A stretch of 64,000 nucleotides of DNA from Roridomyces roridus (GCA_029378245.1 JARKIF010000040.1:310001-374000); one strand, 5' to 3'; shown: positions 46,606-57,940, numbered from the stretch's first letter. The notes: generated by a model from the letters alone, not told the origin. Translations and numbers: made by a program.

Positions 46606-46885
46606 TGTAGAAAATAAAGATATATGTGTATGCACGGATGGGGGGTAAAGTTCTATTTTCAAAGTGCGAATACAGGCTTGCTTTTATACCTTTCTAGTAG
46701 CTAGGATACCGTAGATAGAGACCAAGAACACAGCCAAGTATCCCAGCAAACGAACAGCTTTGTGGCGTACGAGACGCGTTTCATCACTACGTTTGATAGC
46801 TACGAGACGGTTGCATGCACTGCTCGGTGGCGTGCACTGCCCGTCTCTTCGCTCTGGTTTGCTTCATACCACGACGACTCCAACA
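46606..46885 (-). repeat. 5' LTR of the Copia element
   Basis: 280 bp; as the upstream LTR of a minus-strand element it should contain the promoter. Confidence 0.93.
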
Positions 46886-46890
46886 CGCGT

Positions 46891-47102
46891 CTCCTCCAGG
46901 TCGCTGGGTTCATCAGCCAAAAACGAACATCTCCCGTTCGACTCGGGATCTGGGCATCGTCGGGTTCCTAGCCATTTTGTTAAACATTTTCTTCAGGAGG
47001 ACTCAAAGACACAGAGTTGAAACAGGCTTCTTGGAGACTAGGATGGTTGCGCGGTGTGTGCTCCGCTCAACTTGCACAGTATGTTGAAATGACTTTTGCC
47101 GT
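46891..47102. other. Spacer between Copia element and AKR gene
   Basis: Short interval with no feature apart from the flanking target duplication. Confidence 0.4.
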
Positions 47103-48612
47103 TCATGATTCAGGTGGCTTCCTGCCTCCGAAATAGTCCCCATAACGCAGCCGAATACATTTTATCTGATTTTTAACAGGCCGAATTGGCTCGAGCCACA
47201 GCGTCTTCTCGAAATTAGCCGCCGATGTCAGAAGAATACCACGCTTCGTTCCATCTCCCTGAGAGAGACCCGTGAGTATACGCCACGAGGATTCAGGCAA
47301 GAGTGGGGGAAACGAACAATGAGGTAGTTGGGGAAATTAGGGTCCAATGGAGTCACACTCTCGAGATATTCGATCTGCGCTTGTGACAACGAAATGTCCA
47401 GCGCTTCAAGATTGGAGAGAAGGTGCTCGACCTTGCGACCGCCGACGATAGGGAAGCAGTAGGGCACCTTCTGCAACACGTATGCAATTGCCACTGAAGA
47501 CGCTCAAATACAACCTCGTCAGGGAGCCGGGCACAGACGCACCCGCAGTGAGACTCGTCCCGACCTCGCCGGCGACCTTCTCAAGAGCAGCGGACATCCT
47601 TTTCTCTTCTTCAGTTCTCTCCCATTGTGGACCTGCCAGTGTGCGCCCGTTTTCTCCAGTCGTGCGACGTCGTTCCTCCTCGGCATCAGTGTGGAACCTT
47701 CCACCGCCGACTACGTTGAAGGGCGCGAGCGCAAGTCCTCATGGCAGCAGGTTATCATCAAATCACGAGCAGAGTAATCGCAACTGACCATGAGCCCGAG
47801 CCATTGGGATAATCTCGCGCTCGAAAGAGCGTTCCATGACGTTCCATGCGCCCTGATAAATAGCAAACGGCGTCTTGCCGTGATCGCGCGCGTACTGATT
47901 CGCCTGCGAGACCACCCATGCTGGGGTGTCCGAGATCTTCATCAGCCAAGATTTAAACATCGTCCGAGTCCATGGGACCACGCACCAGATACAGCACTTT
48001 ACCCTGCACGACGAGGTTATGCAGCCCATTCATCACTTCCTCGACACCGGTATCCCAATCCCACCAATGCACATACAGAATGTCAATATACGTCGTGCGC
48101 AGTTTCTTGAGGCTGGCTTCGACACTGATGTGCATCGATTTGACGTTGTTCCCTACGTACGTTACCTTCTTGGAGATGCTGTCGTCGCCGTGTTTGTAGT
48201 TCGTAGTGTACTGCCGGTTTGAGTGCGCAGTGAGTTGTGGTTCTAAATGAAGGAAAGGACGGCACCTTGGTAGCTATAACTATCTGGTCACGGATGCCCC
48301 GCTTCTCCGCCCATTCTCCGATCCACATTTCGGACACCTCGTCCTGGCTGCAAATAGATGATGGTCCGAAGCAATGGAGGAACGAAATCCGTACTAGCAG
48401 TTGGCTGTGTCAATAAAGTTCCCGCCTTTATCAAAGTAGGCGTCAAGCAATTCGAAACTCGACTCTTTGGACATCTCGCCGGCCAAGGCATTCCACCGAT
48501 CCCCAATGTTTCCAGCGCCTAGCTGAATGGGCGAGACATGGATTCCCGCCAACGGCGAAAGAGTTCTGTATATTCCGAGTTTACTCGGTGGAGCTGGCAC
48601 GTAGAGCGGCAT
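47103..48612 (-). CDS. Aldo-keto reductase, AKR9 / aryl-alcohol dehydrogenase type
   Basis: NADPH-dependent reductase of aryl aldehydes or ketones (AAD14/norsolorinate-reductase group). ATG 48612 begins [20 protein letters not shown], then [32 protein letters not shown] (catalytic Asp in FIDTA), [132 protein letters not shown] and the final exon [18 protein letters not shown]. All blocks are in order, with about six introns. It seems complete and is the likely source of the truncated inverted copy at 37,690-38,600. The extension after [11 protein letters not shown] is unusual compared with relatives, so the stop at 47103 may be a read-on. Confidence 0.82.
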
Positions 48613-50307
48613 TCTGAGCGGTATGGATAACGACTTGAAGGTGCGAGTCGCCTTTTAAGTTTTATGGCTGGTACCTACGCCGACCGAACGCCGCAAGGGA
48701 AGTCTAGAGTTGATCGAAATCAGCGGAGGTGCCGACGCCGGATACTTACACAGAACGTACATGTAATGGGGGATCGGAGAGGAGCATAAGACTGTCAAGA
48801 CAGGCTTGCGTGGCCATGATCCCGGCTGGCCGGTGGCCCTTGGCCGAAAGGGGCGGCCGTTGTGGGCTCGGCGCGCTCGCCTTCGAGGGGACCCATGTCT
48901 CGCATATGTAAGCACGAGCATGTGGAATTGCTCCGGTTCGGTTGGATTGAAGGATGGGACGACTGTCGAGGAAGAAGACAAAGATCGGTTGATTTATTTG
49001 CGACCCCTTGTTTGATCCGCTGACCACGATCTTTGTCAGCGTCACCCTCGTCTGCTCCGACGATTCGAGTCGGATTCGACTCTTCGCCCTTGGGATACGC
49101 CCTTCTCTGGCTCCCGCTTGAACTATAACTCAACCTCATCTGAGTCTCTGCTCTCTCACGTCCACGGAGCGCGGCAGAATCAATGTACAGTGACGGTGGG
49201 CCGAGATGCCATTTGGATGCCATTGGATGCCAATGGTGCCCTGGCGGCTGGCCAGTGGCATACCTATCCGGTGCTTCAGTCGTCCCAATCCCAATCACAC
49301 CGACGTCCGCACGGTTGAGCCACCCATGAATGCCTCTTTCTCCCATATGACACAGTGCCGCATGCGCGGCGCGCCACATCGGCCATCGCTTCGTTGCAAG
49401 TTTGCTCGCTGCCCAACCACCCAGCGCTCTGTCAAACATCCTTGGCTTGTGGACGGAAGTGGAGGATAGCCCTCGACTGAATCGAATGGAATACTTGTCC
49501 GTTTGAATTCCACTTGTCTCTCTGTGCGTGTACCGCATTCCCGTCGACTTTAGTCTTTCTAGACGCAGATTATCGGATCGCGCCGCACTTCATCCGAGTA
49601 TTCCGTTTAATGAACCGCTGCGAATACATCCTGGAACAATCTTTTCCACTGATTCTTCCGCGACATCTATGAGCCCTTAGGCCTTAGCATGCCCGACGGA
49701 CGCGGGTTGCTCGACTGCTGAGATCTAGAGAGTTGCCCTGCTCGCCTCGTAAGCACCTGACTTTTTACTCCTGGATTATGGATATGTACAGCTCACGGAT
49801 ATAAACAGAAAAATTGCAGAGGAGCCGTCGCTGGAGCCGGGCATGCCCAAATCACGCGACCGCCCTTGGTCTAGTTCTGGAAGCACCGACGCTCACTCTT
49901 CCAGTTCAAAGCCCTCTGAACGATGGTGGTTTTGATAGGGACGGCATTGGTGAGTTCTGTACTATCGCATACCTTCCCGAGTCCTATTTTCGGGTGCCAA
50001 CATGTTTCCCAAGTTCCAACTTGGCGAGTCTCATGTAGGTTTCCATTTCTGTGCGAATCTTTTTTATTTTTTTCTTGCGGTGACTGACGATTCGTAAGTG
50101 CCATTGAGAAGCCAAGGGGTAAAAAAAACTACTGGATCACTATAATCTGCCACCCGATCCGACTCGAACGACAGAGTACTGAGTAGTCTGCGATAAATTC
50201 ACATCGGATGTCACACCTCTCAGATCCAATCATAAGACACAATGAGCAAAGTTCAATTGACGACAAACATGGCAAGTTCCACGTAGTACGTGCAAATTCC
50301 TTGGTGA
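48613..50307. other. Intergenic, no supported gene
   Basis: About 1.7 kb. A minus-strand open reading (48795-49538) has no protein-family character. A local repeat of GATGCCA with inverted TGGCA words lies at 49205-49260. Nothing else could be supported. Confidence 0.35.
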
Positions 50308-51780
50308 CTACTGTTCGGGCGAAGTGGCATTCAACCCACACATAGCGAGGCAAGATTCCACGCCCAACGCAAGCTCAGGGGGAAGGTGGGCCCGCCATTC
50401 ATCAAGGTTGTCTCCGCCGATGGTCGTGGGGAATCCCAAAGCCGCGTTAATGACATCATCCGGGAGCATCCAGAAGTTGGTGGCTATGGGCGATATACTG
50501 TAAAATAATTACTACGATAACATCCCTTTCAGAGTGCAGGCTCTGGGTCGCATTTCAATTGTAATTCGGTGTTTGGATCCCATCTTGAGGGGTGGCGTCT
50601 TGGATAACATCTGCAGGATATTCACTCCTTTTCAAAAAGAGTCTTCGTGATTCTGCCGATGTGCCGATAATGTTGGCAGTGATGCGATACTGATAGGCTA
50701 AGTATTCCGAACTTGTTGGAATGCTTACTTTCTCTGTCTCACACCTAATGCCCAACCACTTTGGAAGTTGATATGATGCTTCCCTGAGTCTTTTAAGAAA
50801 ATTCATACATGGCAGAGCATCAAATCTGGCAGTGCAAGCCAACTGAATATTTTGATCTGCCATTTATCTTTTGAACCGAACCTCTGCACCATCAAATCTG
50901 CCGATACTCAATCAATCGGCATTCTAGCTAACGGCACTACACCACACCATGGAGGTTGAAATCCGGGGAGTTGTTGGAACCAAGTTGAAACCGTAAGAAA
51001 TGTTGTACTCCAAACGTCGACCAACCTGGAGTTGTGCTCGAAACCCGGGTTACCATATGCACATGCCATCCAAATGAGTCCCAATAATTATTTTACAGTA
51101 TATGTGCCATAGGTGGCAATGTCGCTGCGCCCTATAAATCAGACAAAGTTAGCGAATATTTTGTGCTAAGAAGATCTCTGACCTGGATCGTCGCTGCCCA
51201 ACGCGGCGACGAACGCTGCCGGAGAACAAGTGGGATTATACTGGTAGTGGATACTCCCCATCGGGAAAACCGTGCCCTGGAACGTGCCGAGCTGGGTCTC
51301 GATCTCGGTGTTGAACCCATTCTCCTGGACGAAGCCCGTGTAGAGGATACCCTCCACGACGGTGAGGACTTCGCTCGCCCGCGGGTGGCTGTGGGGAATG
51401 TTGATCCCGCAAGCTTTAATAAAGGATACACCAGCTGAAATGCCGAGGCCTTCGAGGATGGGGAACTCGTCGACGGTAGCGAGGAGGATGGACCCGCCAG
51501 GGCCGGGGACTTGGTTGTTGAAATCAAAGACGGTGAGCTGGCGGAGCTCATCGCCGGTGAGGAGCACGCCGTTGGGCTTGAGCAGTTGATCGAGGCGGTC
51601 GACCACGCTGGCTGCCGTCTTGAGCCCGGAGGCGATCTGGGGGGCGTTGGTGACCGTCGGGACTGGCGGCGGCTGGGGGATCGATGAAGAGGGAATCAAC
51701 GACGACGAGGCTGCAGGTGCGCCTCTCACCGAAGTGAAAGTTGCGAGGACTGCAGTGACGACGAAAGACTTGAACAACAT
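50308..51780 (-). pseudogene. Germin/spherulin-like secreted cupin, interrupted by a mobile element
   Basis: ATG 51780 gives a signal peptide (MLFKSFVVTAVLATFTSVRG), a Pro/Ser-rich stretch, VFDFNNQVPGPGGSILLATV, germin box 1 with metal ligands NIPHSHPRASEVLTVVEG and box 2 GTVFPMGSIHYQYN. An intron (about 51,130-51,182) follows AALGSDDPG. The next exon reads only six codons before the 50,484-51,112 element. On the far side the same frame resumes exactly: NFWMLPDDVINAALGFP, DNLDEWRAHLPPELALGVE, with a stop at 50308-50310. Removing the element and one GTGG repeat restores continuity. The family includes oxalate-oxidase-like and structural cupins of the extracellular matrix. The gene is probably inactive as drawn, since the element adds stops near its C-terminus. 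Confidence 0.8.
50484..51112. mobile_element. Non-autonomous TIR element, STATGG family, member 2 (629 bp)
   Basis: Inverted ends: left CTATGGGCGATATACTGT, right (reverse complement) CTATGGCACATATACTGT, both continuing AAAATAATTA. The 4-bp target duplication GTGG is at 50480-50483 and 51113-51116. The interior 50528-51073 is shared with 33364-33909. A 102-codon minus-strand open reading (50555-50863) is the only coding candidate and matches no transposase. It sits in an exon of the cupin gene. Confidence 0.75.
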
Positions 51781-51828
51781 GGTGCAGGAGCTACCGAATG
51801 CTGAGGTTCCTGAGGATTTCAGTGAGCA

Positions 51829-51835
51829 TTTTATA
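51829..51835 (-). promoter_or_regulatory. TATA element of the cupin gene
   Basis: TATAAAA on the minus strand, about 50 bases before the ATG at 51780. Confidence 0.5.
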
Positions 51836-52689
51836 CCCTGCCGCAAGGCCCGGAGCCGGTCGTTCGAACCAAAAGGATCTAGTCTAATTCGGTGAGCGCG
51901 GAGGCTAGCCCAGCATTCTCCCGGTACCCCGCACCCTCGTTGGGACATTGCCATTGTGGATGAATATTAGTGTCTTGGGAATCCCTGAAGATCTTTTGAA
52001 TGCGAGCAATGTGTGTGAGGGTTCGCGTTAGATACATTCAACTCCTTGTAATCGAATATCGAACGGAAGGTGAACGAACTCTTGACGCCTGTTGTCGCTA
52101 TTCTTGCTATCATCAATAGACCCCGAAAAAATGGAACACGTCTCATATGGAACCAGGAGACAATAATAGGCATGTACCGCGACCCGAAATACAACTTGAA
52201 GTCGACATAAATACTTCAAGAAGGCACAAAATTGGGTAGCAGCCTCGAGACTCGTGCCGCAGCCCCGGGAAACAAATATTCGGATCTCCGTAGTGAAGTG
52301 CTGCAGGTTCCTGAATACAGGTAGCTCAACTCTACTACTTCATTGCGGGCCGGAAGTCATGCTAACCTAGATTCACAACACCTCAATCCCTGCCGAGTGA
52401 GCGCCGTGAGCGCCCGAACTTGAAGATTGTGGTCGGACAACTGGCCAAAGGGCCGCTCAGTACATTCAAGTCGGACAACGCATGCAGTGCTGGACGGAGG
52501 ACTTGAGCCGCGATTATGCACCCCCGTATTCGGCGCTGGGTTTTACATGGTATTTTCGTTGCAAGAGAAGCAACCAACATTCTGTAGACAACATCCGTCG
52601 GAGCGGCGAGGGGACTCAACACAGTCAACAGTCAAGAGTATCCAACGCTCGTTCGAATACGCCATGGCAATCACTGCATTCCGCACCCG

Positions 52690-52850
52690 TGTAGGCAAGG
52701 CTGTGTGTAGCTGTGCCCACGTGTGCCTACCCCATTAGGCACACCATTTTGGGCTGTGCCTAGGTGAGTTCGTCGAAACTCTGCCTAGCTGTGCCTACCC
52801 TCTGCCTACACTGTGCCTACATCGGTCGGCACCCAAGTGCCAGCTGTGTC
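52690..52850 (+). repeat. TGTGCCTAC-rich repeat block
   Basis: Seven or so copies of GTGCCTA or CTGCCTA, plus inverted TAGGCAC and GGCAC words. A similar block lies at 55250-55300, and both are near the two arms of the direct repeat at 52320 and 55411. Confidence 0.5.
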
Positions 52851-52864
52851 TCCCTCTGGCCTCC

Positions 52865-53050
52865 TCATCCAACCTCCCCAACCGCCCGCGCCTCGACCAC
52901 CGAGCCATACTTAATGTCGCCTGTGTGAATCTTGAAAGTTAAGTAATTCATGATTTGCGTCGGCGCGAGCTGATCTTCGGCGTCCTCGTCGCGCTGCCAG
53001 AAAATGTTCTTGCTGTTGAGGTTCGGAGTATCGGAAGGTATCCCAGCCAT
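52865..53050 (-). pseudogene. Hypothetical protein, C-terminal fragment
   Basis: 61 codons beginning MAGIPSDTPNLNSKNIFWQR, then APTQIMNYLTFKIHTGDIKY and a stop at 52865. The composition is protein-like, but I do not recognise the family. The putative element at 53073-54189 begins just upstream, so any earlier exons may have been separated. No convincing continuation was found beyond it. Confidence 0.3.
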
Positions 53051-53072
53051 GAGGGTTGGACTAGTGGGGCCT

Positions 53073-54189
53073 CATCAGCAAAACTCAATCCATCTGGCGC
53101 ATCTGGCGAGATCTGGCACCATCTGATCCGTCTGGTTGACATGGCCAAAAATGTTTTGACAGAAATTCCTCTGTTTCAAGCCGTGGAATGGTTCTCTATG
53201 GTTCCGCACATCGAGAGTCATCCAATAGGTACTGGTGCTCGCTGCCTTGAAGTGGCTCGAAGCCACGGAGTTCTTAAAAACGACAAGTCCGAGCGCACGT
53301 GGTACGGAAGATCGGCATTTGATCAAAAATTGCGCCATTGTTGATCAAACGCCCGCAGCACCACTTGTCCTCTCCCTTCATCTTCCCGCTCCTCCTCTTC
53401 TCGTTGCCCCCCATCCTCACCCCCTTCCTCCCTTCCTATCCTTGTCTGTACGCTGGCGCAATCAAGTCTTTACCCGGCAAGTCTTCAAGCTCCTATGTCC
53501 CACAAGAACTGCATATCCTCGTGTTGCCCTCGACGTGCTTCAAGTGTCCTTACCTCAAGAGCTCATTCTCCTCTTAAGGCCTGCCTCAACCCATCGCTCT
53601 CTGTGCTGAAGCTGGTGTCCTCAACTCAAGACCTGCTCTCTTTGTGACTTGGAATATCGGGCGGTCTGTGGCGTGGCGGTCGTGTAGCTAGCGACGGATC
53701 CGGGATTCTCGACGGATGGTGCGTGACACCGCTCCAAAATCAATACTCTCGCTGACCTCTTTCTGCCTGTACGTTGTGCATCGACCCTGACACCCCCGGC
53801 GTTTCACACGCGCCCCTCGACCCCGAGCGTAGTGCGCGGCGGCATCTCCAGCCCTCCTTCCCTTGTCGTATCCGCCATCAGCTGTTGTCGCATCCGCCGG
53901 CATCGGGATGACTGCATGGCATCGACCGGGTATCTGTGTGGTTGATGGGTGACTGCTAACCTCGCTGGGCGTTGTTGCGTTGTTGCGTGCTCTGTACGCG
54001 ATAGCTCATTTTATCACACTGTACCGTATTTCACTAGAAATGTATTCTGGCGCCAGAAGTCATTCCTGGCGCCAGAAGTCATTCCTGGCGCCAGGCGTGT
54101 CATTATGCTACCAGATGTGATTCTGGCGATCTGGCGCGTCTGACCCATCTGCTGCCAGATGAGCCAGATCATTTCAGTTTTGCTGATGC
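53073..54189. mobile_element. Candidate TIR element with ATCTGGC-rich ends
   Basis: The left end CATCAGCAAAACTCAATCCA is matched by the reverse complement of the right end, CATCAGCAAAACTGAAATGA; both then continue ATCTGGC-CATCTGGC. About 35 bp are shared with some mismatches. No clear target duplication was found, so the exact limits are uncertain. The interior includes a three-unit 19-bp tandem repeat and no recognised gene. Confidence 0.4.
54047..54095 (+). repeat. 19-bp tandem repeat, CTGGCGCCAGAAGTCATTC
   Basis: Two full units and a partial third, each opening with the palindrome CTGGCGCCAG. Confidence 0.75.
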
Positions 54190-56460
54190 TGGCGAGGAGG
54201 TGACGACGAGCTGAAGAAAGCGGGATGTCGCCGAGTTCAGGTCGCCGTGATGGCTCCCATGGCAAGTCAGATGCATATCGAACGCATTTCTCATGTTCTG
54301 TCAACTCACCATGGCCTTGCTGGAGCCCGCCTTACACGTCGGGGGGCGCGTAGCATCTGGAAAATCCGGTCGTTCTAGCCGGGCCTAGGGAGAGCGGCTA
54401 TACCGCGTAGACGGGTACAAGGTAGGGCTCTACAGAGAAAGCCTGTTCTCCCTAGACTCGGTTAGAATCGGTTAGAACCGCGTATTGGCACCCGCTTAAC
54501 TCAAGCGAACCGCATTGGGAATATCTGATGGCCCCGTCGCAGCCATTGCTAGCTTCCCCGGGCCCCCGGCCATTGCTCGGCCATATTGTGGGTATTCATT
54601 TATGGGCTGCCTCGGCGCACGCTGCACAGAAGTACGTGGAAAGGAATGAGATTCAAATATGAAACACAGCTATTTATATACAAGGCACATAACAGACATA
54701 AAAAAATTCAAGACAGTCGAGCATGTCTTGCAGTCGTCGGCCACCGCGGAACTTGCACTAGGATTGGAGGGGAAGCCCGAAGAGTTGGCAAGGGGAAGCA
54801 AAGCATGGTATGTAGTGATTCTTGAAGGCGGTCTTGAACCTTGAACTTGAAGACAAAGCACCAGAAGACTCGGAGACAAGACGGAAGGGAGAGAGAGGGA
54901 GAGGCGAAGGGGATTTCGATGAAGGGCGTCGTCTTTATACCACGGCATCCATCTGGCGCCCGCTGTCTGATGGAGCTGATGGTTGCATATGAGCATGTCA
55001 GCCGCACTTCGGCAAGTAGTTGAGGTCATTCGCCAATCGTTTGCTGTCGTTCGGGACCAATTCACAGCATGGTTCTGTCGAACATCGTCGTAGGCGGCTC
55101 TATGCGCTCTACGTGCCATACGCGTACGTCAAATTTCTAGGTAGAACGGCCAGTTCTAGGGAACTAAAAGCAAGTTCCAGATGTACAACCACAGAACTGA
55201 GCCACGACTACGTAGGCACAGGTATACTCATGCAACTCAGCTGAGTTTATCTCAAGTGTGCCTACCTCTGCCTACACCACTAGGCAGACCCCGTGCCTAC
55301 CAGCCCTTGGAATGCAGTGAATGCGAGGATGAATTTGTGACCAACTTTTTTCGCTCTTCGCTCTTCGAATCGTTAGTTATGTAATCACAGCATGTCGTTG
55401 CATATGTGGAGGTAGCTCAGCTCTACTACTTCATTGGCCGGTCCGTGAATTCGTTCTGACCAGGGATTTACATCCAGGCTCCAAACCACTCGGTGTACAC
55501 GACTGCTGACCGACTCGGACTTGATCTCAGTCCAGACTCCACTTCAGAATTTCACAAACTCGAGGCTGGAGCATGGAATCGCTTTGTGATTAGGCTTTTA
55601 TCGATTCCGCATTCGTGTAAAACGGAGGAAGACGCACCTGGACATAGATCTTGGTTTGCTTTGAATCCAACAAAGCAGGACTTGTCTTCGAATGCAAACC
55701 TGCGCAAAGATCGGCAGTGGGTACCAAACCCTCGAGAAGATTTTGTTTCTTGCCCGTCGAGCCGCCAGGATCACGCAGCAAATAATCGGAAACAGTCGAT
55801 GGGAGAACGAATAACCGCTGGGGTCATAAAGCCTTTCACGGTACCTGAGCACTACATCACAAATATTCATGGCACTGAAATCTGAGTCCAGTGGCTCGGT
55901 CAAGCAACAGTCCAGTGAATATCTGGTGACCTGGTGACCTGGTCCTGGTCTTCGTTCGACTCGAGTCATGGATTTCAGCGGACGAGAGCGATTATTTTGC
56001 ATGATGGTGCAGAATACCGTATCCCGCAATGACAATGTTGCCTTGTTCAAGTTGGAGGTTGGAACTGAGTTGGAAGTCGGAAGAACTTTCTCGACCGGAT
56101 TTGATCTCGGCATTCAACGCACGATCGCGCTCTGGGCCGCCTTTGATGGTTGATCCTTACCATGTTTGATTGCCGAGGGGGATGTCTGTAATGACTCTGA
56201 AGGAGTGCATTCTCAGAAGTCCAAACTCCCGAATCAAAGCTCTCCAAAAGCTCTCTCAATCCTCCGACACAGATCGGCTAAGTCCGGACGGGTGAAATCG
56301 AAGCGGGTTGGACACCCATCACTGTGTTGATCATTCACGTGAATCACCGATCAGGAGCAAGACTTTTACTTAGCGACGGCAAAGCGACGGTCACTTTGCT
56401 TCCCTTCCTCTCCCGTCTTTACACCAAATTTACACCCTCCACTCTTTTACGGCCCGCGCG
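54190..56460. other. Non-coding stretch with one promoter-like block
   Basis: About 2.3 kb without a supported gene. On the minus strand a GGTATAAAGACG element (about 54935) is followed by a CT-rich leader and an ATG near 54810, which looks like the promoter of a well-expressed gene whose coding part (about 30 codons) is lost or frameshifted; the reading VADDCKTCSTVLNFF lies in another frame. The second arm of the GTAGCTCA direct repeat is at 55411. The minus-strand reading at 55598-56113 has no recognisable family. Confidence 0.3.
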
Positions 56461-57494
56461 ATGCACGCCTTCTCCCCCGTCGTTGGCGCACTCCTTGGAA
56501 TCTGTCAATGGGCAACTACCGTACGTGGACTCTTGTCGTCACCGACCTTCCGCGTATAACCTCATGCAGGTCCGGGCAGAGGCATGCGCCGACGCCTCCA
56601 AGGCAGTTCCTCTCTACCGCGACTTCAATGGGGGCATCGGTGACCACTTCTACACCGTGCGCTGACTGCCCTCCCTCCGCTTCCTTGCTTCCTGGCTCAC
56701 CTCTGTCGCGGTAGACCGACAAAGCAGAATACGACGCAGCCAATCAAGGGGGATACACAGCAGAGGGCGCCCGTCTCTCCGTCTTCTCCCAACAATACTC
56801 CGGTACCGTACGCTTCTTCCGGCTCTGGAACGGCGGGTTGGGCGACCACTTTTTCACCACCAACGCCACGGAGGCTGACTCTGCCGCGACGCACAACGGC
56901 TACGTCCACGAAGACGACAAGGCGCCGATGTGGATTTACCCGGATCAGCTGTGCGGCAGCGTACCGTTGTTCCGGATGTACAATAACGGCGCGTCGGATC
57001 ATTTTTATACCATCGACGCGGCGGAGAGGGACGACGCTGCTGCACATGGGTGGTCGTTTGAGTGGATTGCGGGCTATGTCTTCCCCGCTCCCGGCAGTGC
57101 TCAAATTAGCAGCAGCAGCAGCAGCACTGCCACCACCACCACCACAGCCAGTTCGGTCAAGAGCTCGACGACGCCGAGCACATCTGCGTCGACAGGCACC
57201 GTGACCTCGGCCACGCCATCCGGGACGAGCTCTGCGGCGCCTCAACCATCGAATCTCGCCGATACCGGTCCAGTGACCCCCGCAGCTACGACGGACCTCT
57301 CACCTTCCAACGCCGCTGATACGACGCCTACAGGGTGAGTCAAATTTTCGTCCTTTGTCGGAGTCGGATTATTCTCAATTTGGCCTCTCTCTAGGACGGC
57401 GCAGAACAATGGCGCACCATCTATGACCTCCCGACCGACCTCCTTTCTCGCTACACTCACGCTTCTCGGTGTTGTGTCTGGGTGGTGGGTCTGA
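56461..57494 (+). CDS. Secreted DUF5648-type repeat protein with GPI-type tail
   Basis: ATG 56461 gives a signal peptide (MHAFSPVVGALLGICQWA) split by an intron, then ACADASKAVPLYRDFNGG with IGDHFYT. After a second intron (GTGCGC...GGTAG) come TDKAEYDAANQGGYTAEG, VRFFRLWNGGLGDHFFTT, and CGSVPLFRMYNNGASDHFYT with AAERDDAAAHGWSFEWIAG. The repeated L-R/Y-x-x-x-DHFYT unit (three copies) is the DUF5648 signature, often found in secreted or lipase-linked proteins. A Ser/Thr-rich stalk leads through a last intron to LATLTLLGVVSGWWV and a stop at 57492-57494, consistent with a GPI signal. The enzymatic role is unknown. It seems intact. Confidence 0.8.
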
Positions 57495-57940
57495 TGCTGC
57501 CCATCTCGTTTCGATCTTACATATTACGTTTGGACTGGATTTATTTCCGCTCTACGCCGGATCTCTCAACTGAAAGCCTCCCGCGAATCCTAGCGACAAT
57601 CGGTGACCCAACAGTCTTTCGAGCACCGGGCCAATGAGCACCTGGTTCTACATCGCTGGAGCTCTCCCTATCCTTCCGTGTCTTCCATTCCTTTTTCTCA
57701 GACTCCGATGGGCGTACTAGCCGTGAAAAACCAAATCAGACGATCATTGAACAGTAATGTACATGGAGTTTTCAAAAACATCAAGAACTCCGCCAAATAT
57801 CCCTGTAGGTCTTCCGTGAGCGGTCGCGGGTTGTGTTGGTCGTGCATGCAAGACTCACCTCGGAAAAACACCATTCATTCATTCGAGCTGGAGGCTTGGG
57901 AGTTGTCTAGACATGCTGAGATACATGGGTTTAGCCTCAA
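57495..57940. other. Intergenic
   Basis: About 450 bases downstream of the DUF5648 gene. Nothing recognisable. Confidence 0.35.

Larger units (their letters stand above)
41910..46885 (-). mobile_element. Complete Ty1/Copia LTR retrotransposon (4,976 bp)
   Basis: Bounded by 280-bp direct repeats starting TGTAG and ending AACA, flanked by the 5-bp target duplication CGCGT (41905-41909 and 46886-46890). It has one uninterrupted Gag-Pol frame on the minus strand. The two LTRs look identical base for base, so insertion is recent. The PPT is the purine run at 42190-42200 (minus-strand GAGGGGGAG) next to the 3' LTR. The usual Copia primer-binding motif is not evident just inside the 5' LTR (46580-46605). 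Confidence 0.95.
51781..52864. other. Upstream region of the cupin gene and repeat-rich DNA
   Basis: Contains the cupin promoter, one arm of a direct repeat (GTAGCTCAACTCTACTACTT at about 52320) and a TGCCTAC-rich block (52690-52850). No gene. Confidence 0.35.

Noticed and set aside
48795..49538. 247-codon minus-strand reading
   Set aside because: No domain, biased composition and no promoter or intron signals.
52300..55440. Second LTR retrotransposon
   Set aside because: Repeat arms are only about 30 bp and no Gag, protease, integrase or RT motif lies between them.
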